The notes under the pieces: model-generated
What the model was told of the DNA's origin: nothing
The model's database searches: none
The model's input: only the letters and a program-made list of their open reading frames with translations
DNA from: Rheinheimera hassiensis
Lineage (GTDB): Bacteria; Pseudomonadota; Gammaproteobacteria; Enterobacterales; Alteromonadaceae
Assembly (NCBI RefSeq): GCF_022436675.1
Contig: NZ_JAKUJZ010000001.1
Coordinates: 248,001-312,000, forward strand
Length of the DNA: 64,000 nucleotides
Direction of reading: 5' to 3'
In this document: one piece after another, positions 11,231 to 21,469 of the stretch
Position numbering within the stretch: the first letter of the stretch is position 1
Layout of the letters: every line of letters starts with the position of its first letter
Translations under genes and position numbers: made by a program

Positions 11231-13135
11231 ATGAACAAAACAGCCACTATTCTGATGCTAAGCCTTGCTGGCAGCATGCTGCTGGCCTGCGGCGGCAAAG
11301 CACCAGAACAAGCCTCGCCTGCTAAGGCAGAACCCACTGAGCATAACGTTACTATTGTGAATACTGCAGAACATAAAGTAGTGGTATATCAGGTGTTCAC
11401 CCGTTTATTTGGTAGCCAGAACACCACCAACACCCCCTGGGGCACACTGGAGCAAAACGGTGTGGGCAAATTTGCCGACTTTACGCCAGAAGCCCTTAGC
11501 GCCATTAAAGCCATGGGCACCAGCCATATCTGGTATACCGGTGTACCGCACCATGCTTTGGTGCGTGATTACAGCGCTTACGGCATAAGCCTGGACGACC
11601 CGGACGTAATTAAAGGCCGCGCGGGCTCACCTTACGCGGTAAAAGACTATTACAACGTCAACCCCGATTTAGCCACTGATCCGGCCAACCGTTTGGCCGA
11701 GTTTGAAGCACTGATTAAGCGCACGCACCAGCATGATATGAAAGTGCTGATTGATATCGTACCCAACCATGTGGCACGCCAGTATCAATCGCTGTCGAAC
11801 CCGGCAGGAGTATCCGACTTTGGCGCTAGTGACGATACCAGTGTTGAATATGCCCGCGACAACAACTTTTACTATGTGCCGGGCCAGCCTTTTAATGTGC
11901 CGGCGTTTCCTACCAGTTATAAAGTACTGGGCGGCGATGCTCACCCTGCCGCCGACGGCAAATTTAACGAAATACCAGCCAAATGGACCGGTAATGGCTC
12001 GCGTGCGGCACAACCAGCCTTTGATGACTGGTACGAAACAGTAAAAATTAACTATGGTGTAAAACCAGACGGCAGCTACGACTTTGACAAACTCCCAGCC
12101 GATTACGCCGACAAAGACTGGCCGGCCCATTACGCCTTTTGGCAGGGTAAAGACGTACCTGACTCCTGGCTAAAATTTCGCGACATTACGCAATACTGGC
12201 TGGATAAAGGCGTAGATGGCTTTCGCTATGACATGGCCGAAATGGTGCCGGTAGAATTCTGGAGCTATTTAAACTCGCATATTAAGCATAGCAACCCAAA
12301 TGCGTTCCTGTTGGCGGAGGTGTATCAGCCGCATTTATACCGCGACTATATTAGGCTTGGCAAAATGGATTACCTGTACGACAAGGTCGAGTTTTACGAT
12401 AGCTTAAAACTGGTGATGCAAGGCAAAGGCCCAACGTCTGCATTGGTAGAAACCCAACAACGGATGGCCGATATTGAACACCATATGCTGCACTTTTTAG
12501 AAAACCACGACGAGCAGCGTATTGCCGCACCGGAGTTTGCCGGTGATGCCAAAAAAGGCATGCCAGCCATGGTGGTATCCGCCACTATCAGTACCTCACC
12601 TACCATGCTGTACTTTGGCCAGGACGTAGGCGAACCGGGCGCTGAAGATGCCGGTTTTGGCAAGGCCAGCCGCACCACCATTTTTGATTACTGGGGCGTA
12701 CCGCACCATCAGCGCTGGATGAACGGCGGCAAGTTTGATGGTGGCGCCTTGTCGGCTGACGAGCTGGCACTGCATAATTTTTATAAAACCCTGCTTAGCT
12801 TTACCGCCAGCGCCCCGGCGCTAATGGGTGAATATACTGAGCTGCATAGCGCCAACCTGGCTGCAGGCACCGCCTATAGCGAGCAACAACTGGCGTTTGC
12901 CCGCTATAATGCAGAGCAAAAGCTGCTGATTGTCAGCCATTTTAACAGCGAAAATAACGTCAGCTTTGGCTTAACGCTACCGGCAGAACTGATTACAAAG
13001 TGGCAATTGGCCGATGGCCAATATCCGCTAACCGACAAGTTAACCAACGCGCAATATACGCTGCAGGTAGCCAACGGCGTGGGCACAGTGGCGCTGGAAC
13101 TGGCACCGCTGGCATCAGTTATTTTGGAGCTGTAA
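11231..13135 (+). CDS. GH13 alpha-amylase-family lipoprotein
   Basis: 634 residues. A lipoprotein signal peptide ends in the lipobox L-L-A-C (Cys20), so the enzyme is anchored in the cell envelope. The GH13 barrel carries the three catalytic residues in their usual motifs: nucleophile Asp334 (DGFRYDMAE), acid/base Glu363 (LLAEVY) and Asp427 (ENHDEQR). The C-terminal about 90 residues look like the all-beta domain C. It should hydrolyse alpha-1,4 glucan or malto-oligosaccharides; the exact specificity is not readable. One base separates its stop from the GH31 gene, so the two are an operon, and operator site 1 stands in front. Confidence 0.93.
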   Translation: MNKTATILMLSLAGSMLLACGGKAPEQASPAKAEPTEHNVTIVNTAEHKVVVYQVFTRLFGSQNTTNTPWGTLEQNGVGKFADFTPEALSAIKAMGTSHIWYTGVPHHALVRDYSAYGISLDDPDVIKGRAGSPYAVKDYYNVNPDLATDPANRLAEFEALIKRTHQHDMKVLIDIVPNHVARQYQSLSNPAGVSDFGASDDTSVEYARDNNFYYVPGQPFNVPAFPTSYKVLGGDAHPAADGKFNEIPAKWTGNGSRAAQPAFDDWYETVKINYGVKPDGSYDFDKLPADYADKDWPAHYAFWQGKDVPDSWLKFRDITQYWLDKGVDGFRYDMAEMVPVEFWSYLNSHIKHSNPNAFLLAEVYQPHLYRDYIRLGKMDYLYDKVEFYDSLKLVMQGKGPTSALVETQQRMADIEHHMLHFLENHDEQRIAAPEFAGDAKKGMPAMVVSATISTSPTMLYFGQDVGEPGAEDAGFGKASRTTIFDYWGVPHHQRWMNGGKFDGGALSADELALHNFYKTLLSFTASAPALMGEYTELHSANLAAGTAYSEQQLAFARYNAEQKLLIVSHFNSENNVSFGLTLPAELITKWQLADGQYPLTDKLTNAQYTLQVANGVGTVALELAPLASVILEL

Positions 13136-13136
13136 T

Positions 13137-15560
13137 ATGAAGCGGTTATTCTTTGTTTTATTAACCCTGTGCTGCACTGTCGCAGCACAGGCGGCGCAGT
13201 ACCAGCAACATAGCCTGCAGGGTAATACGCTAAATATTCAAACCGATAGCGGCCAGCTTAGCCTGACGTTTTATCAAAGCGATGTGGTAGAGGCGTTTTA
13301 TCAGCCAGACGGCGTAAAACAGCTGCCGTCGTTTTCGATTAGCCAGCAAAGCGAACCGCAGCAGTTACGCCTGACCGAAAGTGCAGCTGCCTTAACGCTG
13401 GGCTCGGCCAGTTTAACAGTGAAAATTAATAAAGCCCCACTACAGCTAAGCTATTACTATCAGGGCAAGTTGCTGCTGGCCGAAGAGCAAGGTTATTTTC
13501 AACAGCAACCGCGTCAACACCAGCCGCAACAGCACGGTTTTCGTTTTGCACTAAGCGATGGCGAAAAACTGCTGGGCGGCGGCCAGCGCGTATTAGGTAT
13601 GGACCGGCGCGGGCAAAAATTTCCGCTGTATAACAAAGCTCATTATGGCTACAGCACGCAGTCCAGCCAGATGTATTTTAGCCTGCCGGCGGTAATGTCG
13701 AGCAATAAGTATTTGTTATTGTTTGATAACTCGGCCAAAGGCGAAGCTGATTTAGGCCACACCGAGCCCGGCGTTATGCAGTTTAGCGCCGAAGGTGGCC
13801 GCAGCAGCTATGTGGTTGTTGCAGGCGAAGCTTACCCTGCGCTTATCAACAACTACACCGCACTAACCGGCCGCCAGCCGCTACCGGCACGCTGGACCTT
13901 AGGCAACTATGCCTCACGTTTTGGTTACCGTAACGAGGCTGAAGTACGCGCTGTGGTGCAAAAATTTCGTGACCTTAAGTTGCCGCTTGATGCCTTAGTG
14001 CTGGATTTATACTGGTTTGGCCCGGATATTCAGGGCCATATGGGTAACCTCGATTGGGATAAAACCGCCTTTTCACAACCGGAAAACATGCTGGCCGATC
14101 TAAAAGCCGACGGTATTAACACTATTTTAGTGACCGAGCCCTTTGTGCTTACCAGCTCAAAACGCTGGCAGGAAGCCGTAGCGGCCGGTGCTATAGCACC
14201 GGGCTTGGATGGCAGACCAAAAACCTTTGATTTTTACTTTGGTAATACCGGCTTAATTGATATGTTTAACCCGAAAGCGCAAGACTGGTTCTGGCAAATT
14301 TATAAAGGTTTGGCAGAACAAGGCGTGGCAGGTGTGTGGGGCGATTTAGGCGAACCTGAAGTACACCCCGAAGATACCGTGCATGCTATCGGCACTGCCA
14401 ACGAAGTGCATAACGCTTACGGTCATCAATGGGCCGATATGGTGTACAGCGGCATGCGGCGTGATTTCCCCTCACAGCGCCCTTTTATTATGATGCGCGC
14501 AGGTGCGCCCGGTAGCCAGCGCTTTGGCATGGTGCCCTGGACAGGAGACGTTGAGCGCAGCTGGGGCGGGCTAAAGCCGCAGGTAGAACTGGCGCTGAGC
14601 ATGGGCCTGTTTGGCTTTGGTTATATCCACTCTGATTTAGGTGGCTTTGCCGGTGGCGAACAGTTTGATAAAGAGCTGTATATCCGCTGGCTGCAATACG
14701 GCGTGTTCCAGCCGGTATACCGGCCACATGCACAAGAACATATCGCGCCGGAAATGGTATTTCACGATAGCGACACCATCGAAACCCTGCGGCCCTGGCT
14801 GAATTTACGTTATAAGTTGCTGCCATATAACTACACGCTGGCGTATCAAAATAGCTTAACCGGCATGCCGTTAATGCGGCCGCTATTTTTCTCTGCTGAA
14901 CAAAACCCGGCGTTGATGGATGAGAAAAACAGCTACTTCTGGGGTGACGCCTTTTTAGTCGCGCCGGTAACCGAGCCCGGTGTCACTTCATGGCCGGTGC
15001 AGTTACCCGGCGGCATCTGGTTTGATTATTTCAGCGGCAAACGCTACGCCGGTAATAACAAAGTTGAGGTGCCGGTAACCATTAACACCATACCGGTATT
15101 GATAAAAGCCGGTAGTTTTGTACCGATGACTGCCGTTGTGCAAAGCACGCAAGATTACAGCAGCAAAACGCTGACATTGCATTACTATGCCGACCCAAGC
15201 GTAGAGTGCGCCAAAGGTGAAATGTATGAAGACGATGGTAAAACGCCGGACGCCATTGCCAACGGCCAGTTTGAGCTGCTGAATTTCTATTATCTGCAGC
15301 AGGATGGCCAGCAAAAGTTTGAACTGCGCCGCAGCGGCGATTACACCGGCAAGCCGGACAGCCGTGAGCTTACCCTGGTAATACATAACCAAACGGCGAC
15401 ACCCAAACACATCAGCGTTGATGGCCGCTATATTCAGCTGGTACCGCAGCAAGCCCGCTTTAACCGCATGCAAAATGTGGCCTGGTACGATAAAGCCAGT
15501 AAGCAGCTACGAGTAAAACTGGATTGGCAGGCAGATAAACAGCAGCTTCTGATACGCTAA
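13137..15560 (+). CDS. GH31 alpha-glucosidase-family enzyme, exported
   Basis: 807 residues with signal peptide 1-20 (AAQA). The N-terminal beta-sandwich (about 30-240) is followed by a TIM barrel with the GH31 nucleophile region GVWGDLGEPE (Asp403) and the acid/base region WTGDVERSW (Asp471), a proximal SDLGGF motif, and C-terminal beta domains including a DUF5110-like part (about 670-760). It releases glucose or transfers glucosyl units from alpha-glucans; alpha-glucosidase is the likeliest role from its partnership with the GH13 gene. The gene starts one base after the GH13 stop codon, which suggests shared transcription and coupled translation. Confidence 0.92.
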   Translation: MKRLFFVLLTLCCTVAAQAAQYQQHSLQGNTLNIQTDSGQLSLTFYQSDVVEAFYQPDGVKQLPSFSISQQSEPQQLRLTESAAALTLGSASLTVKINKAPLQLSYYYQGKLLLAEEQGYFQQQPRQHQPQQHGFRFALSDGEKLLGGGQRVLGMDRRGQKFPLYNKAHYGYSTQSSQMYFSLPAVMSSNKYLLLFDNSAKGEADLGHTEPGVMQFSAEGGRSSYVVVAGEAYPALINNYTALTGRQPLPARWTLGNYASRFGYRNEAEVRAVVQKFRDLKLPLDALVLDLYWFGPDIQGHMGNLDWDKTAFSQPENMLADLKADGINTILVTEPFVLTSSKRWQEAVAAGAIAPGLDGRPKTFDFYFGNTGLIDMFNPKAQDWFWQIYKGLAEQGVAGVWGDLGEPEVHPEDTVHAIGTANEVHNAYGHQWADMVYSGMRRDFPSQRPFIMMRAGAPGSQRFGMVPWTGDVERSWGGLKPQVELALSMGLFGFGYIHSDLGGFAGGEQFDKELYIRWLQYGVFQPVYRPHAQEHIAPEMVFHDSDTIETLRPWLNLRYKLLPYNYTLAYQNSLTGMPLMRPLFFSAEQNPALMDEKNSYFWGDAFLVAPVTEPGVTSWPVQLPGGIWFDYFSGKRYAGNNKVEVPVTINTIPVLIKAGSFVPMTAVVQSTQDYSSKTLTLHYYADPSVECAKGEMYEDDGKTPDAIANGQFELLNFYYLQQDGQQKFELRRSGDYTGKPDSRELTLVIHNQTATPKHISVDGRYIQLVPQQARFNRMQNVAWYDKASKQLRVKLDWQADKQQLLIR

Positions 15561-15597
15561 TATAGGTCCAAGGAAGCGCAGTAATTGCCATAGCGAG

Positions 15598-15763
15598 AAC
15601 CGGCTTAGCCTAACCCAACCGTTGACGGCATGGATGCCGGACAAATTCGTCGGGAGCGAATTTGAACAGCTCTGCTGGTCCGTCAGGATAAACTTCATGG
15701 ATGAAGTTTATAATCGAGCCTACAAGGACGTATTTACGGCGTGTTGGTGTGGCTAAACCGGTT
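15598..15763. repeat. Dispersed hairpin-rich repeat, copy A (MITE/REP-like)
   Basis: The 166-bp element has imperfect terminal inverted repeats (left AACCGGCTTAGCC, right end reading AACCGGTTTAGCC on the other strand). It contains internal small hairpins: CGGCATGGATGCCG, AAATTCG...CGAATTT and AACTTCATGGATGAAGTT. Its right third (about 15713-15751) is nearly identical to copy B at 58257-58351. No open frame. It fills most of the 281-base gap between the GH31 and ThrE-like genes; the rest of that gap shows nothing. Confidence 0.75.
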
Positions 15764-15841
15764 CAATGCCAATGCGCCGATCTAATCTCTCTGGTAACAG
15801 CGCGTTTTTGCATTACAATGAATAAGTTACCCACCTAATGG

Positions 15842-17077
15842 ATGCCGCCGGTGTACACAGCTGATTTTAATCATAAACGCAAATTTGTCGTTAAACTGGG
15901 CAAGATGCTGCACAAGTACGGTACACCTGCCTACCGGCTGGAAGCACATTTATCCGAGCTAACAACCCACCTTGGGTTAAAAGGCTCATTTATTATCTCC
16001 CCCACCTCGATGACCTTTGTACTGTGGACCGATGGCCATGAGCAGGAGTACACCCATGCCTCACGGGTAAACCCGGGCGATCTGGATTTAGGTGCACTGT
16101 CGCGTACCGACGAACTGGTCGATCAGGTGTTGCAGGGCAATGTCAGCATTAACGAAGCCGATGCACTGCTGGATGCTATTGATGTGCGCCCCAGCTCTTA
16201 CAGTAAACTGGCCACAGCGGTGGCGATGATGGCATCCGGCGGTGCTTTTGCCATGTTAATGGCCACCAGTTGGAATGATGTGCTGTGGTCATCGTTGTTA
16301 TCGCTGTTGGTATACCTGTTTATGCTGTGGGCCGCCCGCTCGCCGCGCATTGCCAATATGCTGGAGCCGTTAGTGGCACTGGTCGCTGGTATTGGCGCCT
16401 GCGCCATTAGCAGTTATATCGACCCCGGCATTAATATTCGTTTAACCGTGCTATCAGCCATTATTTCGTTTATTCCCGGCCTGGCTCTGACCATCGGCTT
16501 TGCCGAACTGGCCGCACGGCATCTGGTATCGGGCAATGCCCGCATTATGGATGCGCTGATGCTGCTGTTTAAGCTGTACTTTGGTGCCTTACTGGGCATA
16601 GCTATAGGTTTTGCCCTGTTTGGTGTGGTCGATTTTGTTAAGCCGCCGCCAATCTCACGCCACTTTGCCTGGCTGGCAGTTGGCATACTGGTCAGCTCGC
16701 TGATTGTGCTGTTTAAAAGCCGTGGCAAATATACACTGTGGTCTTTAGCCGCCGGCTTTATCGCTTATGGTGTCAGCATTACCGGCGCCAGCATGTTCGA
16801 CTACACCATAGGTGCATTCTTAGGTGCCTTTGCCGTTGGCCTGTACAGCAACCTGTTTACCCGGTTGGCCAATGCACCGGCCGTTATTGTTGCTATGCAC
16901 GGCTTAATCGTGCTGGTGCCCGGTAGTAAAACCTATATCGGTTTAAACTCGCTGATTTCCGGCCAGGATTTTGTGGTGTCTGACCGCGTAGGCCAGCAAA
17001 CCTTTCTGATTTTAATGGCGCTGGTAGCCGGGCTTATTTTTGCCAACGTAGCACTGCCGCCGAAAAAAAGTTTGTAA
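15842..17077 (+). CDS. Threonine/serine exporter (ThrE) family protein
   Basis: 411 residues. The N-terminal about 135 residues are a soluble ThrE-type domain (LGKMLHKYGTPAYRLE, then a strand-rich part SFIISPTSM). It is followed by ten hydrophobic segments split into two groups (about 120-260 and 275-405), the usual layout of a fused ThrE exporter with its ThrB-like half. It would export threonine/serine or related small molecules through the inner membrane. The ATG at 15842 has no strong ribosome binding site. It stands alone between the repeat element and the ECF module. Confidence 0.88.
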   Translation: MPPVYTADFNHKRKFVVKLGKMLHKYGTPAYRLEAHLSELTTHLGLKGSFIISPTSMTFVLWTDGHEQEYTHASRVNPGDLDLGALSRTDELVDQVLQGNVSINEADALLDAIDVRPSSYSKLATAVAMMASGGAFAMLMATSWNDVLWSSLLSLLVYLFMLWAARSPRIANMLEPLVALVAGIGACAISSYIDPGINIRLTVLSAIISFIPGLALTIGFAELAARHLVSGNARIMDALMLLFKLYFGALLGIAIGFALFGVVDFVKPPPISRHFAWLAVGILVSSLIVLFKSRGKYTLWSLAAGFIAYGVSITGASMFDYTIGAFLGAFAVGLYSNLFTRLANAPAVIVAMHGLIVLVPGSKTYIGLNSLISGQDFVVSDRVGQQTFLILMALVAGLIFANVALPPKKSL

Positions 17078-17154
17078 CAGTATTCAGCCATTGTCGATTT
17101 CATCGTTGCCGTAACGACCAGTTATACCTTTGATGGTAAAACAGGAGCAACAAC

Positions 17155-17589
17155 ATGAATCACAGCCAACAAGTACAACAAATTACCGATCTGCTTACCC
17201 GTTGGGCTAACGCATTGCGCCGCAAAGACGTTAGCAACATTATGACCCTGTACCATGACGACATTATTGCTTTTGATGCGATAGCGCAGTTGCAATTTAA
17301 AGGCAAAGCCGACTACCGCGAGCATTGGCAACGCTGCATGGAGTTTTGCAGCGGCGAATCGATGTTTGAAGTGCATCAGCTAAAAGTGCAGGCTAACGAG
17401 CAATTGGCGTTTAGCCACAGCCTGAACCACTGTGGCGGCACCAACGACAAAGGTGAGATGCAAAGCTGCTGGATGCGCGCCACACAGTGTTGGCACCGTG
17501 GCAGCGATGGCTGGAAAATAGTACACGAGCACTACTCGATGCCATTTGATATGGAAAGCGGTACTATTCTGTCAAACTTAGCGCCTTAA
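17155..17589 (+). CDS. SnoaL-like/NTF2-fold protein (DUF4440-type)
   Basis: 144 residues, start behind AGGAG. The pattern LLTRWANALRRKDVSNIMTLYHDDIIAFD followed by a strand-rich C-terminal half ending KIVHEHYSMP is the small cone-shaped NTF2/SnoaL fold. Family members are small enzymes or binding proteins; no catalytic residues can be pinned down. The next gene, a DGPF/YCII protein, starts 11 bases later and an ECF sigma factor follows, so this is the first gene of an ECF42-like module. Confidence 0.85.
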   Translation: MNHSQQVQQITDLLTRWANALRRKDVSNIMTLYHDDIIAFDAIAQLQFKGKADYREHWQRCMEFCSGESMFEVHQLKVQANEQLAFSHSLNHCGGTNDKGEMQSCWMRATQCWHRGSDGWKIVHEHYSMPFDMESGTILSNLAP

Positions 17590-17600
17590 GGAGCACAACG

Positions 17601-17945
17601 ATGAAATATCTGTGTCTGGTATATAGCGACGAAGACACCTTGCATAGCCTGCCCGACAGCCCGGATGACAGCGAATGCTTGGCCTACGCTGAAAAAATAC
17701 ACGGCAGCGGCCGTATGCAGGCCGCCGAAGCCCTGCAACCGGTAAGCACTGCCACTACCATCCGGGTGCGTAGCGGTAAAGTCAGCATTACCGACGGCCC
17801 CTTTGCCGAAACTAAAGAGCAACTGGCAGGCTTTTATCTGGTAGAAGCGCATGATTTAAACGAAGCCATTCAGATTGCCAGCGGCATACCGGCAGCCCGG
17901 GTAGGCTCGGTAGAAGTGCGGCCAGTGCGCCAGCTTGAGGTATAA
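17601..17945 (+). CDS. DGPF/YCII-related protein of an ECF42-type module
   Basis: 114 residues, start behind AAGGAG. It opens with MKYLCLVYSDED and carries the hallmark TDGPFAETKEQLAGFYLVE near residues 57-75. This DGPF family is a ferredoxin-like fold related to YCII and is known to be encoded beside ECF42 sigma factors, as here: the sigma gene follows within 22 bases. It is probably a target and/or partner of the sigma factor; a catalytic role is unknown. Confidence 0.92.
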   Translation: MKYLCLVYSDEDTLHSLPDSPDDSECLAYAEKIHGSGRMQAAEALQPVSTATTIRVRSGKVSITDGPFAETKEQLAGFYLVEAHDLNEAIQIASGIPAARVGSVEVRPVRQLEV

Positions 17946-17967
17946 CCTTTAGGTGGCAGCTGGAACC

Positions 17968-19185
17968 ATGCAGCAGCAGATCAGCGCATTGTATCAGCAG
18001 CAGTCGCGTAAAGTGCTGGCTACGCTGATCCGTCTGCTGGGCGATTTTGACTTAGCCGAAGAAGCATTGCACGAAGCCTTTCATGCTGCGCTGCAACAAT
18101 GGCCAAAGGACGGCATACCGGCCAACCCCAGCGCCTGGCTGATATCGGCCGGGCGCTTTAAAGCCATAGATCAGCTGCGTAAAACGGCACGCTTAACCCA
18201 CTTGCCGGATGAAATACTGCGACAGCTAACAGCAGAAGACGCGCCAGATCAGCAACCGATAGCCGACGACCAGTTGCGACTGATTTTTACCTGCTGCCAC
18301 CCCAGTTTAGCCGCCGATGCGCAACTGGCACTGACACTGCGCGAAGTATGCGGTTTAACCACCGAGCAAATTGCCAGCGCCTTTTTAACCAGCCCGGCCA
18401 CAGTGGCGCAGCGCATAGTGCGAGCCAAAGGCAAAATACGCGATGCGCGTATTCCGTACGAAGTGCCACCGCCAGCAGCATTACCGCAACGGCTCGATGC
18501 CGTACTGCAGGTAATTTATTTGCTGTTTAACGAAGGCTATTCGGCCTCCAGCGGCGTGCAAGTGCTGGATATCAGCTTAAGTGATGAAGCCATCCGCCTG
18601 GGCCGCTTAATGCTGCAACTGCTGCCCGATGCCGAAACCGCAGGTTTGCTGGCACTGATGCTGCTGCAACATGCCAGACGCGCCGCCCGGATCAGCGCCA
18701 GCGGCGAGCTGGTACTGCTGCCACAACAAAACCGCAGCTTATGGCAACACCATGAAATAACGGAAGGCAGCGAGCTGGTGCAATGGGCGCTACGCACCCG
18801 CCGTATTGGCCCTTATACGCTGCAGGCCGCTATTGCCGCAATTCATAGTGAAGCGCCCAGCGCAGAACACACCGACTGGCATGAAATTACCGGCTTATAT
18901 AATTTACTACTGCAGGCCGATCCGTCGCCGGTTGTCGCCCTAAACCGCGCAGTAGCCATTGCCATGCGCGACGGCCCGGCAGCGGGCCTGGCACTGATCA
19001 GCGAACTGGAACTACAGGGCGAGCTAAACCACTACCATTTATTATATGCCGCCAAGGCTGATCTGCTGCGCCAGCTTGGTCTTAAAATGGAGGCGCTGAA
19101 CGCCTACCAGCAGGCGTTGGACCATTGCAAACAGGCCCCGGAGCAGCGCTTTTTGCAGCAGCAAATAGCCGCATTACAAAGCTGA
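17968..19185 (+). CDS. ECF-type RNA polymerase sigma factor with C-terminal extension (ECF42-like)
   Basis: 405 residues from the ATG at 17968; a GTG at 17953 is the alternative, but family members start close to the [20 protein letters not shown] motif. Sigma region 2 is about residues 5-75 ([20 protein letters not shown]), region 4 about 105-160 ([32 protein letters not shown]). A long helical C-terminal extension with TPR-like repeats follows ([28 protein letters not shown]-type helices). That extension and the DGPF neighbour identify the ECF42 type, which lacks a classical anti-sigma factor; none is encoded here either. Confidence 0.92.
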   Translation: MQQQISALYQQQSRKVLATLIRLLGDFDLAEEALHEAFHAALQQWPKDGIPANPSAWLISAGRFKAIDQLRKTARLTHLPDEILRQLTAEDAPDQQPIADDQLRLIFTCCHPSLAADAQLALTLREVCGLTTEQIASAFLTSPATVAQRIVRAKGKIRDARIPYEVPPPAALPQRLDAVLQVIYLLFNEGYSASSGVQVLDISLSDEAIRLGRLMLQLLPDAETAGLLALMLLQHARRAARISASGELVLLPQQNRSLWQHHEITEGSELVQWALRTRRIGPYTLQAAIAAIHSEAPSAEHTDWHEITGLYNLLLQADPSPVVALNRAVAIAMRDGPAAGLALISELELQGELNHYHLLYAAKADLLRQLGLKMEALNAYQQALDHCKQAPEQRFLQQQIAALQS

Positions 19186-19214
19186 CAGCAGCCGGTACTG
19201 GTCCGGGCTGTAGC

Positions 19215-19228
19215 TGAATACGTATGCA
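19215..19228. promoter_or_regulatory. LacI-family operator (MalR-like), site 2
   Basis: TGAATACGTATGCA differs from the perfect palindrome of site 1 at one position. It stands 78-91 bases upstream of the ATG (19306) of the neopullulanase-like gene. Confidence 0.7.
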
Positions 19229-19305
19229 AAACGGCCGCTAGCCTTGCGTCATTATGGTGCGCTGCTTCAGGATAGGCTACCCAAGTGTCAGCGGACCTTT
19301 TTGCT

Positions 19306-21168
19306 ATGTACCACAAAACCCTTATTGCCTTAACCACCCTGCTAAGCAGCCATGTAATGGCGGAAAGCTATGTTATTGAACGGCTGGAGCCAGCCAACTG
19401 GTGGGCAGGTATGCAGCACCCCGAATTGCAGCTGATGCTATATGGTAAAGATATCGCCCGGCTGCAACCACAGGTACAGTATGACGGCGTAACTCTTAAC
19501 GGTGTTACCCGCACCAATAACCCCAACTATCTGTTTGTTAACCTGACATTGGCCGACAACGTAAAACCTGGCGATATCGCCCTGCATTTTCGCCACAATG
19601 GCGAAACCGTGCTAAGCCATAACTACCCGTTATTGCAGCGCAGCGCCAACTCTGCCAAACGCCAGGGCTTTAACCCGGCCGATGTTATTTACCTGCTGGC
19701 ACCAGACCGTTTTGCCAACGGCAACCCGGGCAATGACAATATGCCTGGCATGCTGGAGCAAGCTAACCGCCAGGATGACAATGGCCGCCACGGTGGTGAT
19801 ATTGCCGGTATGCAAAAAGCCCTGCCCTATATTGCAAGCATGGGCTACACCACCATCTGGCCCATGCCACTGACAGAAAACAACCAAAGTGCTTACTCTT
19901 ACCACGGCTATGCCGCCACCGATTTGTATAACATAGACCCGCGTTATGGCAGCAATCAGCAATACCGCGATTTTGTTGCAGCAGCCAATACCAAAGGCAT
20001 TAAAGTCATTCAGGATATTATTCTTAACCATATTGGCCATCAGCACTGGTGGCTAAGCGATTTACCCGATGACAACTGGCTGAATAAGCAAAATATTCTG
20101 CAAGGTGCGCCCTTTGTTGGCACTAACCACAGCCGCAGCACCATACAAGACCCTTACGCCAGCAAAGCCGATACCGAACTGTTTACCGACGGCTGGTTTG
20201 TCGACACCATGCCCGACCTTAACCAGCGCCACCCGCTACTGGCCACTTACCTTATTCAAAACAGTATCTGGTGGGTGGAATACGCTAATTTAGCCGGTAT
20301 TCGCGAAGACACCTACAGCTATGCCGACAAACAGTTTTTAAGCGAATGGGCGCGGCGCATTATGCTGGAATACCCGGATTTTAATATCGTTGGCGAAGAA
20401 TGGAGCCCCAACCCGCTGATTGTGTCGTACTGGCAGCGCGGTAAGCAAAATAAAGACGGTTATGTATCGCACACCCCGGCAATGCTGGATTTTCCGCTGT
20501 ACGATGCGCTGTTAAAAGCACTAAGTACAGATGAAGACTGGAACAGCGGCTGGATTGGCCTGTATGAAATGCTTAGCAACGACCATGTGTATGCTGACCC
20601 GTTTAACCTGGTCACCTTTGAAGGCAACCACGACGCCGCCCGGCTGTTTTCAGTGCTGGACGAGGATTTTAACTTATACCGCATGGCAGTAAGTTACCTG
20701 CTTACCATGCGCGGTATACCACAAATGTTTTACGGCACTGAAATAGCCATGACCAGCCCCAAAGTACGCGATGACGGTAAAGTACGCGCCGACTTCCCCG
20801 GCGGCTGGGCCGACGACAAAGTTAATGCCTTTACCGGCAAAGGCTTAAACGCCACACAGAAAAACGCCCAGCAGTTGGTAAAAACCCTGCTTAACTGGCG
20901 CAAAACCGCCACGGCTATTCACAGCGGCAAGCTAATGCATTTTGCACCCGATAACGGCACCTACACTTTTTTCCGCTATAACGACACGCAAACGGTAATG
21001 GTGGTAATGAATAAACAAGCCAAAGCAGTAACGTTGGATTTAGCCCGCTTTAGCGAAGTACTGCCGCAAGGCAAAACCGCAACAGAGGTAATCACCGGCA
21101 AAAGTATAAAGCTGGATAAACAACTCACCGTACCAGCACGCGGTACTTTGGTGCTGGATATTCGTTAA
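19306..21168 (+). CDS. Exported neopullulanase/cyclomaltodextrinase-like GH13 enzyme
   Basis: 620 residues. Signal peptide about 1-19 (cleavage after HVMA). An N-terminal cyclomaltodextrinase-type beta domain (about 20-110) precedes the GH13 barrel (DVIYLLAPDRFANGN start). Catalytic residues: Asp335 (GIREDTY), Glu364 (VGEEW) and Asp443 (EGNHDAAR). The domain plan matches SusA-type periplasmic neopullulanases that cut malto-oligosaccharides, pullulan or cyclodextrins. A GTG at 19285 with AGGATAGG eight bases upstream is a fair alternative start, but the ATG gives a cleaner signal peptide. Operator site 2 lies upstream; the gene is monocistronic. Confidence 0.92.
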   Translation: MYHKTLIALTTLLSSHVMAESYVIERLEPANWWAGMQHPELQLMLYGKDIARLQPQVQYDGVTLNGVTRTNNPNYLFVNLTLADNVKPGDIALHFRHNGETVLSHNYPLLQRSANSAKRQGFNPADVIYLLAPDRFANGNPGNDNMPGMLEQANRQDDNGRHGGDIAGMQKALPYIASMGYTTIWPMPLTENNQSAYSYHGYAATDLYNIDPRYGSNQQYRDFVAAANTKGIKVIQDIILNHIGHQHWWLSDLPDDNWLNKQNILQGAPFVGTNHSRSTIQDPYASKADTELFTDGWFVDTMPDLNQRHPLLATYLIQNSIWWVEYANLAGIREDTYSYADKQFLSEWARRIMLEYPDFNIVGEEWSPNPLIVSYWQRGKQNKDGYVSHTPAMLDFPLYDALLKALSTDEDWNSGWIGLYEMLSNDHVYADPFNLVTFEGNHDAARLFSVLDEDFNLYRMAVSYLLTMRGIPQMFYGTEIAMTSPKVRDDGKVRADFPGGWADDKVNAFTGKGLNATQKNAQQLVKTLLNWRKTATAIHSGKLMHFAPDNGTYTFFRYNDTQTVMVVMNKQAKAVTLDLARFSEVLPQGKTATEVITGKSIKLDKQLTVPARGTLVLDIR

Positions 21169-21444
21169 CTTTCAACACCCCACGGCGGCGCAAGCCGCTG
21201 TGGTTCCTCAAAGCCCTGTCATTTTTTTACCGCACGTAAGTGCTGTATAACCCTCTGTAAAGCAGCGCTATTTGGTGAATAAGTTAATCGCAAGCTTAAA
21301 CTCCGCTTTCACGCAGGCGTTTATAAAGCACGGTGCAATATGTTGTTGATTTAACGATAAATGTTAGCTAGTTTAGCAGAATGTAAAAACATGATAGAAG
21401 AGTGAAACTCGCGGTGAAAGCGAGGGTTTTGCCTTCTAATAATA
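21169..21444. other. Intergenic region between the GH13 gene and the cassette cluster
   Basis: Shortly after the GH13 stop there is a hairpin (about 21180-21203, CCACGGCGGC/GCCGCTGTGG with one G-T pair and a GCAA loop) without a T-run, which may act as a terminator. The remainder is AT-rich, has no coding frame, and I see no integrase gene or clear attI site. The left cassette boundary is at 21444/21445. Confidence 0.5.
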
Positions 21445-21469
21445 TTATGTGTTTTAAGGAGTAGACAGA

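Noticed and set aside
21180..21203. Hairpin after the GH13 gene as a further attC site
   Set aside because: Resembles the inner attC hairpin, but no R''/R' pair (AAC ... GTT boxes) flanks it; kept only as a possible terminator.
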